This document shows positions 36,255 through 44,433 of a stretch of 64,000 bases of DNA, piece by piece. The position numbers and the translations under genes were made by a program. The first letter of the stretch is position 1. Every line of letters begins with the position of its first letter. Origin of the DNA: a virus; the IMG/VR virus record IMGVR_UViG_3300042302_000394, positions 143,814-207,813 of that record, one strand, 5' to 3'. Under the pieces are notes generated by a model, which worked only from the letters and a program-made list of their open reading frames with translations, made no database searches and was not told the DNA's origin.

Positions 36255-37547
36255 TTATAGTTTCTCACCTGCTTTAAAACCTCGGAATCGAAGAGCCCGT
36301 GGAAATCGGAGGCTGTATACGTCTTCACTATCTTGGCTCCGAGTAATTGCATCTGCTCGCACTTCCAAGACTTGACCAATAACCTCATCGTCAACTTCGG
36401 CTCTCTGATCATCTGTCCAGCCAGAGCCAACATTAACACGGATGAACTTGCCATCCTCTTCGCCTTCGCAGATAACTGCGCCCATTTTGCCTTCATTTTT
36501 ACCTGTTCCTGGCTCGATGCCCACAATGGTTAAACTTACTTCGATAAATGGCTTTTGTTTGAGCCACGCCACATGACGCTTACAGACATAAGGTGCATCA
36601 ATGTCTTTGATCATAATGCCTTCAAACCCTGCATCAATGGCATCTTTGTTATATTGTTTAAATTGCATTTCACCAACTGCTGTGTCTAGATCCACTTCAA
36701 GTTGAGGAATAATATCAATGTTCCCAATCTTATCCAGTACAGACTGCATACTGCGTAGGAGATTACTACGACGGCGTTGTCCCAGAATGCTTTTACCTTT
36801 TCGGAATTCACTAAGTGGAAGAACATCAAAGGCCATCAGTCGTGCATCGCTGGCATCTGCATCGCTTTTACGATGTACCTGTTTCATTAGTGCTTGGAAG
36901 CTAGAGCTAACCACTTCACCGTCAATGACAATACTGCGATCAAACAGTTCGATGTTATCTTCAATGCCTTTGGTAATGTGTCCAAAGTTTTCTAAAATTT
37001 TGCCATTGCGGCTGTAGACAGTTGCAGTCTTAGCATCGGCATCAACAATCAACACAGCACGAACACCGTCCAGTTTAGGCTCAAGCAGTTTCTTACCTGC
37101 GACTTTGCTTTCGTGGTTGGCGCCGTCGTGAGCCAACATGCACTCGAACAATGGTACAGCGTCTTTCTTAATCTTATTGATAGTCTTTTCACTAACACCG
37201 CAACGGAGATCCTTGATTAGGATACGACGATACCAATCATTCCATTGCTTCTGTGTGCTTGCACTCAATGCCAATTCGATTGCATCACGTGCGGCATCGC
37301 CTGTTAGTTGTCGAGTGCGTAGAAGTTCGCACAGTTCTTTAAATGCAACCCAAGGCAGACCCTGTCCGCTACCACCTGTGCTGGTAGGTACTTTCTTTAC
37401 ACCAAATGTAATAAATGGACTTAGAGCCAGTTGAAAGCCTTCAAACAACTCTACGTTGTCGATTTCTGCTTCTAGGATTGCTTCTTTGTTTAGTCGGCTG
37501 GAGTGTTCTTCCAGACTGCGGATTACTGCATCGCAAGGAGTTGTCAT
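36255..37547 (-). CDS. ATP-dependent DNA ligase
   Basis: The 430-aa enzyme seals nicks in phage DNA. Motif I is EPKLDGVR with the adenylated Lys158. Motif III is IDGEVV, IIIa LMAFDVL, IV FEGIMIKD and V WLKQKPF. The C-terminal OB-fold ends in RFPRALRFRGF. The ~150-residue N-terminal domain (WYRRILIKDLRCGVSEKTIN) is the helical DNA-binding domain of T4/T7-type and eukaryote-like ligases. It heads an operon with an 80-aa gene and infA. Confidence 0.95.
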   Translation of the reverse strand: MTTPCDAVIRSLEEHSSRLNKEAILEAEIDNVELFEGFQLALSPFITFGVKKVPTSTGGSGQGLPWVAFKELCELLRTRQLTGDAARDAIELALSASTQKQWNDWYRRILIKDLRCGVSEKTINKIKKDAVPLFECMLAHDGANHESKVAGKKLLEPKLDGVRAVLIVDADAKTATVYSRNGKILENFGHITKGIEDNIELFDRSIVIDGEVVSSSFQALMKQVHRKSDADASDARLMAFDVLPLSEFRKGKSILGQRRRSNLLRSMQSVLDKIGNIDIIPQLEVDLDTAVGEMQFKQYNKDAIDAGFEGIMIKDIDAPYVCKRHVAWLKQKPFIEVSLTIVGIEPGTGKNEGKMGAVICEGEEDGKFIRVNVGSGWTDDQRAEVDDEVIGQVLEVRADAITRSQDSEDVYSLRFPRALRFRGFKAGEKL

Positions 37548-37578
37548 GTGTGTTTCATTAGTGTGTTACGATAAGACA

Positions 37579-37607
37579 ATTATACAACATTTTTGGAACA
37601 GTGTCAA
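37579..37607 (-). promoter_or_regulatory. Sigma70 promoter of the ligase operon
   Basis: On the minus strand: TTGACA (37607-37602), 17-nt spacer, TATAAT (37584-37579). GGTAAAA lies just upstream of the -35. Confidence 0.82.
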
Positions 37608-37625
37608 TGGACATTTTACCAAAAT

Positions 37626-37949
37626 TTAAATGGAGAAGCTACTGCCGCAGCCGCAAGTGGATTGAGCGTTTGGATTTTTTATTGAAAAGCTAGATCCGGA
37701 AAGATCTTCTTTGTAATCAATTTCGGCACCTTGTAGATACTGCATACTCATAGCATCTACTACGACTTTAAATTCACCAATTGGAAATTGGAAATCATCT
37801 TCGTTAAATTCTTCATCAAAGGTAAATCCGTAACTAAATCCAGAACAGCCGCCACCTTGTACAAAGGTTCTTAAGGCAAGTTTTGGATTATTTTCCTCCA
37901 TTAGGAGGTCTGTAATCTTTGTCTTAGCATTTGATGTTATGTTGATCAT
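37626..37949 (-). CDS. erpA: A-type iron-sulfur carrier protein ErpA
   Basis: The 107-aa protein carries the three cluster ligands Cys35, Cys99 and Cys101 in [15 protein letters not shown] and [11 protein letters not shown]. The C-terminal motif is the ErpA rather than IscA form. ErpA receives Fe-S clusters from IscU and passes them to apo-enzymes. I start at the ATG at 37949 ([11 protein letters not shown]) because the longer upstream frame has no homology to the family and no better ribosome-binding site. The four radical-SAM enzymes 3-11 kb away all need 4Fe-4S clusters, so this carrier may serve them (inference). Confidence 0.95.
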   Translation of the reverse strand: MINITSNAKTKITDLLMEENNPKLALRTFVQGGGCSGFSYGFTFDEEFNEDDFQFPIGEFKVVVDAMSMQYLQGAEIDYKEDLSGSSFSIKNPNAQSTCGCGSSFSI

Positions 37950-37963
37950 ACTACTATTTACAC

Positions 37964-37971
37964 TATAAATA
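37964..37971 (+). promoter_or_regulatory. Late promoter TATAAATA of the Cys-rich gene
   Basis: An exact TATAAATA lies 18 nt before the ATG at 37990, and AGGAG fills the gap. It is divergent from erpA. Confidence 0.7.
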
Positions 37972-37989
37972 TCCAAGCAGGAGAAAAAC

Positions 37990-38154
37990 ATGGAACAATA
38001 CATGGATGACTTTCAAAACTACAAACGATTTACAGCTAAATGCAAATGCGGATGTCCTGCACACTGCAATCATAGTTGTACTGAATGCGAATACTGCCCG
38101 GACTGCGAATGTCCAGAGTGCATAGAATTAGATAATAGCAGAGGGTACAATTAA
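37990..38154 (+). CDS. Cys-rich small protein, 54 aa
   Basis: Ten cysteines are packed in [20 protein letters not shown] and DCECPEC (residues ~18-44), with two histidines among them. It is likely a metal-binding mini-protein (zinc or iron-sulfur). AGGAG lies upstream of the ATG and the stop overlaps the next start by 1 nt. Its divergent position beside erpA is suggestive but does not prove a shared role. Confidence 0.72.
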   Translation: MEQYMDDFQNYKRFTAKCKCGCPAHCNHSCTECEYCPDCECPECIELDNSRGYN

Positions 38155-38507
38155 TGGCATACTGGTCTAGAGATGATACTAAAGAATGGATCATACAGTT
38201 AGAGCATCGTATTGACGACATCGACTACTATTTGAATAAAACTTTAGAATGGTGCGAAGAATACGGTATAGAAAATCAACGTGTGATTTTTATGTGCAGT
38301 TTCTTAACCTGTATTTGGGTTAGCCAGGTTCGGGGAGAGACTATAACGTTTACAGAACTAATGGAAATGTTAGGCGTTTCGGAATGGGAAACTAATTTTA
38401 ATAACGAAGAAAAAATATATGAACTCGACAAGTGTTTCGCCGAGTTAGATCATCACGAGTTGTTAGAAACGGCCGTGCTGAAACTCAATCAGAATGACGA
38501 GTGGTAA
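38154..38507 (+). CDS. Hypothetical helical protein, 117 aa
   Basis: The protein is helical with an acidic N-terminal region (TKEWIIQLEHRIDDIDYYLN) and a hydrophobic central helix (VIFMCSFLTCIWVS) that is too short and interrupted to call membrane-spanning with confidence. No family is recognised. It is co-transcribed with the Cys-rich gene. Confidence 0.72.
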   Translation: MAYWSRDDTKEWIIQLEHRIDDIDYYLNKTLEWCEEYGIENQRVIFMCSFLTCIWVSQVRGETITFTELMEMLGVSEWETNFNNEEKIYELDKCFAELDHHELLETAVLKLNQNDEW

Positions 38508-38759
38508 TCATTTACTGTCGTAGTCTTTAACAGGGCCGCCGTGTAATTCACTCTTAGACTTTTTGCCTTTGAGTCTTACACCGCTGCCTGCCTTGCCCTG
38601 TGTACCCGTACCGTCAGTATGATTGCTATCATGTTTAAGCATGCCGCGGCTCACGCATTGTGAATAGCGCACATTACTCAATCTAGAACGCCCAATAGAG
38701 CATTGGCTAGCAGTAGGTGCGGCTATTTTCTTTTCGGCAAGTAGTTCTGTGATTCGCAT
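38508..38759 (-). CDS. Putative head-internal protein, 83 aa
   Basis: The N-terminus MRITELLAEKKIAAP is capsid-targeting-like; LAE fits the LxE prohead-protease rule. The rest is basic and probably unfolded (RSRLSNVRYSQCVSRGMLKH, GVRLKGKKSKSELHGG), as expected of DNA-associated internal proteins. The start is leaderless: TAAATA ends 5 nt upstream. Confidence 0.7.
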   Translation of the reverse strand: MRITELLAEKKIAAPTASQCSIGRSRLSNVRYSQCVSRGMLKHDSNHTDGTGTQGKAGSGVRLKGKKSKSELHGGPVKDYDSK

Positions 38760-38764
38760 AGATT

Positions 38765-38770
38765 TATTTA
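38765..38770 (-). promoter_or_regulatory. Late motif TAAATA abutting start of 38508-38759
   Basis: The minus strand reads AATAAATAAATCT followed by ATG, a 5-nt gap. Confidence 0.55.
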
Positions 38771-39088
38771 TTTGAATAGGATCAAACTCATAATTACTGT
38801 CTGTGCCGCAAAGCCCAAACAGATAGTAGCAATGTACAAGAAGTTACGTTCAATAAGAGCTTTAAAAAACAGCGTGATCAATGCACTCCAAACAAATACC
38901 ATTAAATCTACAGGAGGCAGCTTATCGCTCTGCGCCATCAATACTGCTACAAGAGTAGGAATACTAGACAGATGCAGTAGGATAATTGTAACCCAACCTA
39001 ATGTATGGGCACTTACATGCCCAAGGTGATCTTTAGCAAATTTAACAAGAAATAATACTGCGTCTTTAATTTGATCAATGATAAACAT
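38768..39088 (-). CDS. Three-helix membrane protein, possible holin
   Basis: Hydrophobic segments lie at ~30-50 (LGWVTIILLHLSSIPTLVAV), ~60-75 (VDLMVFVWSALITLFF) and ~82-104. The protein has 106 residues. It is encoded directly downstream (8 nt) of a peptidoglycan hydrolase gene. Size, three membrane passes and context fit a holin, but no holin-family motif is evident. Confidence 0.7.
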   Translation of the reverse strand: MFIIDQIKDAVLFLVKFAKDHLGHVSAHTLGWVTIILLHLSSIPTLVAVLMAQSDKLPPVDLMVFVWSALITLFFKALIERNFLYIATICLGFAAQTVIMSLILFK

Positions 39089-39096
39089 ACTTGTCC

Positions 39097-39678
39097 TTAC
39101 TTGTAAAAAATGTGATTGCCGATTTTAGTGATACGTTCTCTCTTCCAGCCTGGATTGATATAATCACCGTGGAAGTACATGGCCTCTTTTAGGCTAGGAA
39201 GGCGAAATCCTTCTAGTAGAACTTTCTTAGCGACTTCTTCGCTTTCTTTAAAAGAAGCCTTGTTCACTGCCCTAGTTGGAACAGTCCTGTCACAGACCCA
39301 ACTAAATTGGCATAGGACCTTTTCATAGACAATGTTCTTTTGATAGATTGTCTTGCAGATATCGCTTGGATACTGCCCGCTTTCAGTTCTGTTTATTGTA
39401 ACTTGTGCAACTGCAACCTTGCCCTCAAACGGCTGATTGCCTGCTTCATAATAGATGTTCTTGGCGAGACAAGCTAATTGTCTTTCGCGAACTTCTGTTG
39501 TAATTTGGGAACTATCTGTTACTTGATAATTAGATTGCTTGTTAGCAATGGCCCATTGTAATAGAGATACAGATCCATAAGCAGCTACAATCATCAACAA
39601 TAATGTGATGATCTTCAACAAAGTCGAAGAAACTTGCACCTGTGTATCTTGATCCCTATCTAGCGTTAACTCAGTCAT
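39097..39678 (-). CDS. SleB/CwlJ-type cell-wall hydrolase (endolysin)
   Basis: Residues ~20-45 are a membrane-spanning signal anchor (LLKIITLLLMIVAAYGSVSL). The catalytic Hydrolase_2 domain follows: LACLAKNIYYEAGNQPFEGK with the catalytic Glu, then VAQVTINRTES and YFHGDYINP. Such enzymes are lytic transglycosylases on peptidoglycan. The anchor suggests SAR-type export to the periplasm. Its AAGGAGG site is among the strongest in the window. It probably forms the lysis cassette with the downstream membrane protein. Confidence 0.9.
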   Translation of the reverse strand: MTELTLDRDQDTQVQVSSTLLKIITLLLMIVAAYGSVSLLQWAIANKQSNYQVTDSSQITTEVRERQLACLAKNIYYEAGNQPFEGKVAVAQVTINRTESGQYPSDICKTIYQKNIVYEKVLCQFSWVCDRTVPTRAVNKASFKESEEVAKKVLLEGFRLPSLKEAMYFHGDYINPGWKRERITKIGNHIFYK

Positions 39679-39709
39679 ATAGACCTCCTTTTTCGTTAGT
39701 GGTAAAATA

Positions 39710-39739
39710 ATTATACAACAATGACTATTATACAGTCAA
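39710..39739 (-). promoter_or_regulatory. Sigma70 promoter(s) of the lysis genes
   Basis: On the minus strand: TTGACT (39739-39734), 18 nt, TATAAT (39715-39710). A second TATAAT lies just upstream behind TTGCTT at 17 nt, its spacer containing TTTTACC, the reverse of the GGTAAAA spacer motif. Confidence 0.68.
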
Positions 39740-39777
39740 AGTTGGTAAAAAGCAACCGGTTTTGGTAAAATCTAGGA

Positions 39778-40329
39778 TTACTTAATGCCAATAAGCATAA
39801 ATCTTGAGAACTTCCAAGTGGGGTACTCAAAGTCTTTTTGGCCGCGGTACAGTAGGTTACTAACTGGATAAGTCCCGATGAACTCGTCTAAACTACTGCT
39901 GTGTATGTGGTGGTCTTCGTGCGGCATATTGTTGCCTTGAAGTACTACAGTGGTTCCTTTTGGGATACTGTTCCACCAATCCAAACTTTCGAAGTGTTCG
40001 GTGCTTGTATTTATAACCAAATCTGGGCCGTGCCAGTCCAGATCAAGTAGATTACAGTCCTGGGTTTTAGCTTTAAACTTCCAGTTATCTATAACCCAAT
40101 TCTCGTTGATCATGTCCGCCACAGCTTCGCATTTTGGATCAACGTCGTAACTGCGTATCTTTCCAATCTGTATATTGCCTCGACTGTTTAATAGGAACGC
40201 TGTTACTCCATACCATCCGCCGTAGATCCAAATACTATCGACAGAATCAAAAAGTTTTTCTAATTCTTCGCAGAGCCAAATCTTACTTCCTATTTGACCG
40301 CTACTAAATGCATCCTTATTCACTATCAT
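39778..40329 (-). CDS. Class I SAM methyltransferase-like protein, 183 aa
   Basis: The Rossmann-like pattern includes SIWIYGGWYGVTAFLL (motif I region, with an unusual YGGWYG instead of ExGxGxG), RSYDVDPKCEAVADM (acidic strand 2) and DLVINTSTEHFES (strand 4). Close to small phage methyltransferase-like proteins. Substrate unknown. It flanks the radical-SAM island and may belong to it. Confidence 0.72.
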   Translation of the reverse strand: MIVNKDAFSSGQIGSKIWLCEELEKLFDSVDSIWIYGGWYGVTAFLLNSRGNIQIGKIRSYDVDPKCEAVADMINENWVIDNWKFKAKTQDCNLLDLDWHGPDLVINTSTEHFESLDWWNSIPKGTTVVLQGNNMPHEDHHIHSSSLDEFIGTYPVSNLLYRGQKDFEYPTWKFSRFMLIGIK

Positions 40330-40425
40330 ACTTTAATTTCAATATTTTTTTCAAGACTAGGAACCCTAAATATAGCATCTATTTACTGAGAGATCAAATG
40401 TTGTTAATATAACAGTATTTTATTT

Positions 40426-40433
40426 AATAAATA
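40426..40433 (+). promoter_or_regulatory. Late motif AATAAATA abutting start of 40439
   Basis: AATAAATA is followed by CCGCT and the ATG at 40439, a 5-nt gap, so the mRNA should be leaderless. Confidence 0.6.
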
Positions 40434-40438
40434 CCGCT

Positions 40439-42403
40439 ATGCCTGATAGATCTATACAATTACTAACTGATGTTTTTCCAAATTCAACTACAAATCATGG
40501 TAATTTGAACAATCCCGATATAATACTAGTCCAGGCACCTGGATGGGGAGTGCAAACAGCTCCGCTTTCTTTAGCATCACTTTCAGCCTATGTTCGGCAG
40601 AAAGGATACAAGATTTTACCATTAGATTTAAATGTTGAATTTTTTGCTATTAGACCTGAGAAATTTTCCATAATGTGGGACATAGATCAATCTCAGTGGT
40701 TTTGGGAATCTAAAGACTGCGTTAATGACCTGTTAACCGAATACAAAAAAGAAATTGATGACTTTGTCGAGTTAGTGGTGTCGACTAATACACCATTAGT
40801 TGGATTTAGTTTATACAACACTTCAATGCATACTTCGATGCATCTTATCAAACTGCTCAAAGCACGTAAGCCTGAGCTAAAGATTATTGTCGGTGGTCCT
40901 CATGCCCACCGATATCTAGCTGGTAATGTTTTGGCAAAAAATCCGTTAATAGATGCAGTCGCCCAGGCTGAGGGAGAAGAAACATTAGTAGACATAATTG
41001 AGCGTGTTCGAAAAAATCAATCATTGCTCGATTGCCCTGGATTGTTAGTGTTTAAAGACGGAGCAGTACATGCTACTCCAACAAGGCCAATGATTCCAAA
41101 AATCGACACTCTTCCGATACCCCACTACAGTGATTTTTCATTAGCTCCTTACCTATCCCCAACACGATTACCAATGGCGTCTAGTCGAGGGTGTCCTAAT
41201 AAATGTATATTCTGTAATGAGCAACCTTATTGGGAATCATATCGATTTCGGTCTGCAGAAAGCATGATTGAAGAAGTTAAGTACCAATTAAAATTATATC
41301 CTGAAATTGACTTTATTGACTTTCAAGATAGTTTATGTAACGGGAAGATAAGCGCAATTGAAAAGTTTGCCGAATACCTCATTGAAAATAAAATTAAAAT
41401 ACAATGGGCCGGACAGGCAGTTATTAGAAAAGAAATGACCGAAGAACTGATGATAAAATTAAAACAGTCCGGATGTGTGGTCATGGCCTACGGATTAGAA
41501 ACTCCAAACCCTACACTTATGAGGAGTGTAGGAAAGTTATTATCAAAAGGTGCCGATATTGATAAAATTGCTGAATCTCATGCAAGGACCGGACTTAATG
41601 CAGTTTACAATGTCATGTTTGGGTTACCGGGAGAAACTGAAGAAGATTCATTAATGGTCTTAGAGTTTTTAAGACGTAATTCAAAAAATAAATTATATGT
41701 AAATCCCAGTGCAGCATTTTGCGGATTTGCTAACGGAACTCCTGGATGGGAGAACGCAGAAAAATTCGGTATTGACAAAACACTCGGCGGAACTTTTTGG
41801 AAAAGTGTAGATGGTAATAACACATTCCTAGTTCGATTAAAAAGATTTGAAGATTTTTGTCGATTAGTTTCCGACTTAGGTATAAAAACCACTTATCCGT
41901 CGACATATCTTCTCAATAGAAATCAAGTCATTGCCCAATATTATATTGCAATAGGTCAACCAGAAAAAGCAATATACTATTACACAGAATGGGTTAAAGA
42001 TCATCCCGAAGATCAAATAGCTAAAAAGTTTTTATTCGAATATTCAGGTTTCTTAAAAAGTACCCCAAGTTCAAATGTTTATGCAATTAGCCGGCATTCG
42101 GATGAGAATTGGTTAAATGGTGTTGCTAGAAATTGGGGGCCTGCAATATTATTTTCACATGTTCCTTACATTTTAGAAGAATTAACAGTTGGTAAAATTG
42201 TACAGTTTTCAGATCTTCAAACAAGAAAAATAATTAGAGTTGAAGATAATTTTGAAAATGATTGTATTGTAATACACCTCGACGGCACTCATTTAGATGG
42301 AGATCAAGTTGGTTGGCCAAAACTAATAACTGTTTTAGAGGAGCCTAGCAAAGTTATCCCTATTAAGATAGTTAATTACACAGAAATAGATTTTAAAAAA
42401 TGA
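40439..42403 (+). CDS. B12-binding-domain radical SAM enzyme, 654 aa
   Basis: Residues ~25-220 are a cobalamin-binding-type Rossmann domain (LVQAPGWGVQTAPLSLASLS, LKIIVGGPHAH). The radical-SAM cluster motif is GCPNKCIFC (Cys252, Cys256, Cys259). A SAM-binding core follows (YGLETPNPTLMRSVGK, YNVMFGLPGETEEDS). The C-terminal ~170 residues contain a TPR-like helix pair (YIAIGQPEKAIYYYTEWVKD). Enzymes of this class often methylate or rearrange unactivated carbons. The gene overlaps the next by 4 nt. The DNA is visibly more AT-rich than the early region. Confidence 0.9.
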   Translation: MPDRSIQLLTDVFPNSTTNHGNLNNPDIILVQAPGWGVQTAPLSLASLSAYVRQKGYKILPLDLNVEFFAIRPEKFSIMWDIDQSQWFWESKDCVNDLLTEYKKEIDDFVELVVSTNTPLVGFSLYNTSMHTSMHLIKLLKARKPELKIIVGGPHAHRYLAGNVLAKNPLIDAVAQAEGEETLVDIIERVRKNQSLLDCPGLLVFKDGAVHATPTRPMIPKIDTLPIPHYSDFSLAPYLSPTRLPMASSRGCPNKCIFCNEQPYWESYRFRSAESMIEEVKYQLKLYPEIDFIDFQDSLCNGKISAIEKFAEYLIENKIKIQWAGQAVIRKEMTEELMIKLKQSGCVVMAYGLETPNPTLMRSVGKLLSKGADIDKIAESHARTGLNAVYNVMFGLPGETEEDSLMVLEFLRRNSKNKLYVNPSAAFCGFANGTPGWENAEKFGIDKTLGGTFWKSVDGNNTFLVRLKRFEDFCRLVSDLGIKTTYPSTYLLNRNQVIAQYYIAIGQPEKAIYYYTEWVKDHPEDQIAKKFLFEYSGFLKSTPSSNVYAISRHSDENWLNGVARNWGPAILFSHVPYILEELTVGKIVQFSDLQTRKIIRVEDNFENDCIVIHLDGTHLDGDQVGWPKLITVLEEPSKVIPIKIVNYTEIDFKK

Positions 42404-43182
42404 AAAGTTTTTTAAATCAATATAATGTTATATCTGAAGATATACCAGGGTCCTTACAATTTCCCAGTGCATTAGTATGGGACTCGTTATTAGGTTATCA
42501 AACCGAAAATAAAGTTGTGCGTAATTTTTTAGAAATAGGTGTATTACATGGAAAGTCTGCAATGCTAAGTGGGCTATATGCACAGGCCAACAACACACAG
42601 CAGGTGATTGTAGATCCCGGTGAATGGATGGACACAACTTATTCAAATTTACTATCAAAGATTGAGGGATTAAATCTAAGATTAATAAATGATTATTCTA
42701 ACAGTTTGGTGCATTTTCATTATTCTATTTTTCAAGAACATTCTCGCGATTATTCATGGTTTCATATTGATGGCGATCATAGTTATGCACAATGCTATAA
42801 AGATTTAATTTTAGCTGATCATTTTTTGTCTGACTATGGAGTTGTTATTGTTGATGATTTCTTTTCAACCATGTTTCCTCAGGTTACAGCTAGCACTTTT
42901 TCATATTTAGAAAAACATCCATTAAATTTAAAAATGTTTTTAGTTGGTCAATGTAATAAAGCATATCTATGCAGACCGCCAGCATTTGATTTTTATAAAA
43001 CGTTTTGCATAGATGTATTATCTAAAGATATGAAAGACCGAAAATATCCTGTAACTATAACTAAAACAACTTATCCTCAGGATTTTGATTGTTACGGGTA
43101 TCAACCCATAGGATGGACTGATGACAGAATGGAGTTTCGTGGTCCGGACTGGGATAGAACTAATTTTATAAAATATACCTAA
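42400..43182 (+). CDS. SAM-dependent methyltransferase (Methyltransf_24-like), 260 aa
   Basis: Motif I is FLEIGVLHGKSAMLSG. Strand 4 is WFHIDGDHSYAQCYKDL with VVIVDDFF, the cluster typical of Methyltransf_24/cephalosporin-hydroxylase-like methyltransferases that act on sugars or small molecules. It overlaps the radical-SAM gene (ATGA), so the two are translationally coupled and may act on one substrate. It converges with 43186-44433 with a 3-nt gap. Confidence 0.82.
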   Translation: MKSFLNQYNVISEDIPGSLQFPSALVWDSLLGYQTENKVVRNFLEIGVLHGKSAMLSGLYAQANNTQQVIVDPGEWMDTTYSNLLSKIEGLNLRLINDYSNSLVHFHYSIFQEHSRDYSWFHIDGDHSYAQCYKDLILADHFLSDYGVVIVDDFFSTMFPQVTASTFSYLEKHPLNLKMFLVGQCNKAYLCRPPAFDFYKTFCIDVLSKDMKDRKYPVTITKTTYPQDFDCYGYQPIGWTDDRMEFRGPDWDRTNFIKYT

Positions 43183-43185
43183 CAG

Positions 43186-44433
43186 TTAATTTTTCCACCA
43201 CGGCAAATATTTTTCTGTATTGTGATTTCGATAAGCATCCATCTTTTTTATTATCGAAACACTGTTTTTAAAATTTATATCTGACTCAGGTGTTCCGATT
43301 AAAAATGTAATCATTGCACTCAATATGTTAGCCTTTTCTTTAACTGCATCTTTTTCAAGTAGTTCTCTATTGTTTTCAAACCAGGTTGCAATTTCTTGAT
43401 ACACTGTATTTTTATAAGCTGTTGGTAAATTACTCGGGGATGCATAGCTTGGATCGTAGATATAATTTATGTGAGGAAAGTTTAAAATATTCTTTCCTTC
43501 CAACCTCACAATATAATCTAACAATTCTGTAAATTTATGTGTATTAAAAATAGAAAACACAGTGTGAAACTCGATACCAATATTTTCGTTTTCATTCGAA
43601 TATTGAACTATGCTATCAATATTATCTTTAACAATGTTCCATTTTCCAGGATATCTAATATATTCGTACATATCAGCAACAGCATCAATACTTACTTTAA
43701 TAGTCATAGTCTTAAAATGGCTCCAGATGTCAAACCATTTTGACGGTGTCACAGTTAAATTTGTATGTATAGATAAGTCAACCTGTTTAGATAAACCTGA
43801 ACTAATTAGTTCTTTACAAAATGTATAAAAATCGTTGTTGATTAATGGTTCACCACCGGTTACTAATATCTGCACTAATCCGTCAGTCTTTACTAGGTCA
43901 AGGATATGTTTAATTTGATCATAGTTCCATTGAGCTTTATAATCACTTTCTTTTTCACCCCATGGTTTAATGTTGAGGAATTTAAATTCTTTTATTAGTT
44001 GATCGCTAGCTCCCGGGGTACACATCTTGCATTGTAGATTACACTTATTCGACCAACTTAAATCTAAGTAATTTACATCAACAGATTCTAACTTGCCCGT
44101 ATGCATTTCAGTGTTTGTTATAATATCTTCAATCGGCCATCTCTTTACAAACCAATTTCTAACACTTTCACCCCCATTGTCCTCAACATTATAACAATGC
44201 TGGCACTCGGCCACCCGCTCGCCGTCTATCATTTTCTTTCTTATATTTTTTAATTGATCAATATTGTAAAATTCAATCAAACTTGTTATCTCATTTATTT
44301 TTACAAACTTGCCATCTTTCTTTAATCTTCCTGCATTAGTAGAATTACAACAAAGACGCATATTGCCATCAGTGTGTGTAGAAAAATGATTCCATGCTAA
44401 CGGGCAATATGTCTTAGTCATGTTTAAAAGCAT
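43186..44433 (-). CDS. Radical SAM protein with N-terminal twitch-like domain, 415 aa
   Basis: The N-terminus carries a SPASM/twitch-like cysteine set (YCPLAWNHFSTHTDGNMRLC C, AECQHCYN). The catalytic motif is CNLQCKMC (Cys131, Cys135, Cys138), then LVTGGEPLINND. Proteins of this type occur in marine phages without known function. The start overlaps the upstream radical-SAM gene by 20 nt. In-frame ATG 12 nt further in is an alternative start. Confidence 0.88.
   Translation of the reverse strand: MLLNMTKTYCPLAWNHFSTHTDGNMRLCCNSTNAGRLKKDGKFVKINEITSLIEFYNIDQLKNIRKKMIDGERVAECQHCYNVEDNGGESVRNWFVKRWPIEDIITNTEMHTGKLESVDVNYLDLSWSNKCNLQCKMCTPGASDQLIKEFKFLNIKPWGEKESDYKAQWNYDQIKHILDLVKTDGLVQILVTGGEPLINNDFYTFCKELISSGLSKQVDLSIHTNLTVTPSKWFDIWSHFKTMTIKVSIDAVADMYEYIRYPGKWNIVKDNIDSIVQYSNENENIGIEFHTVFSIFNTHKFTELLDYIVRLEGKNILNFPHINYIYDPSYASPSNLPTAYKNTVYQEIATWFENNRELLEKDAVKEKANILSAMITFLIGTPESDINFKNSVSIIKKMDAYRNHNTEKYLPWWKN

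Noticed and set aside
36254-36526. N-terminal extension of the 80-aa gene upstream of ligase's stop
   Set aside because: It is the ligase sequence read in another frame; the ATG at 36253 sits directly behind the ligase stop.
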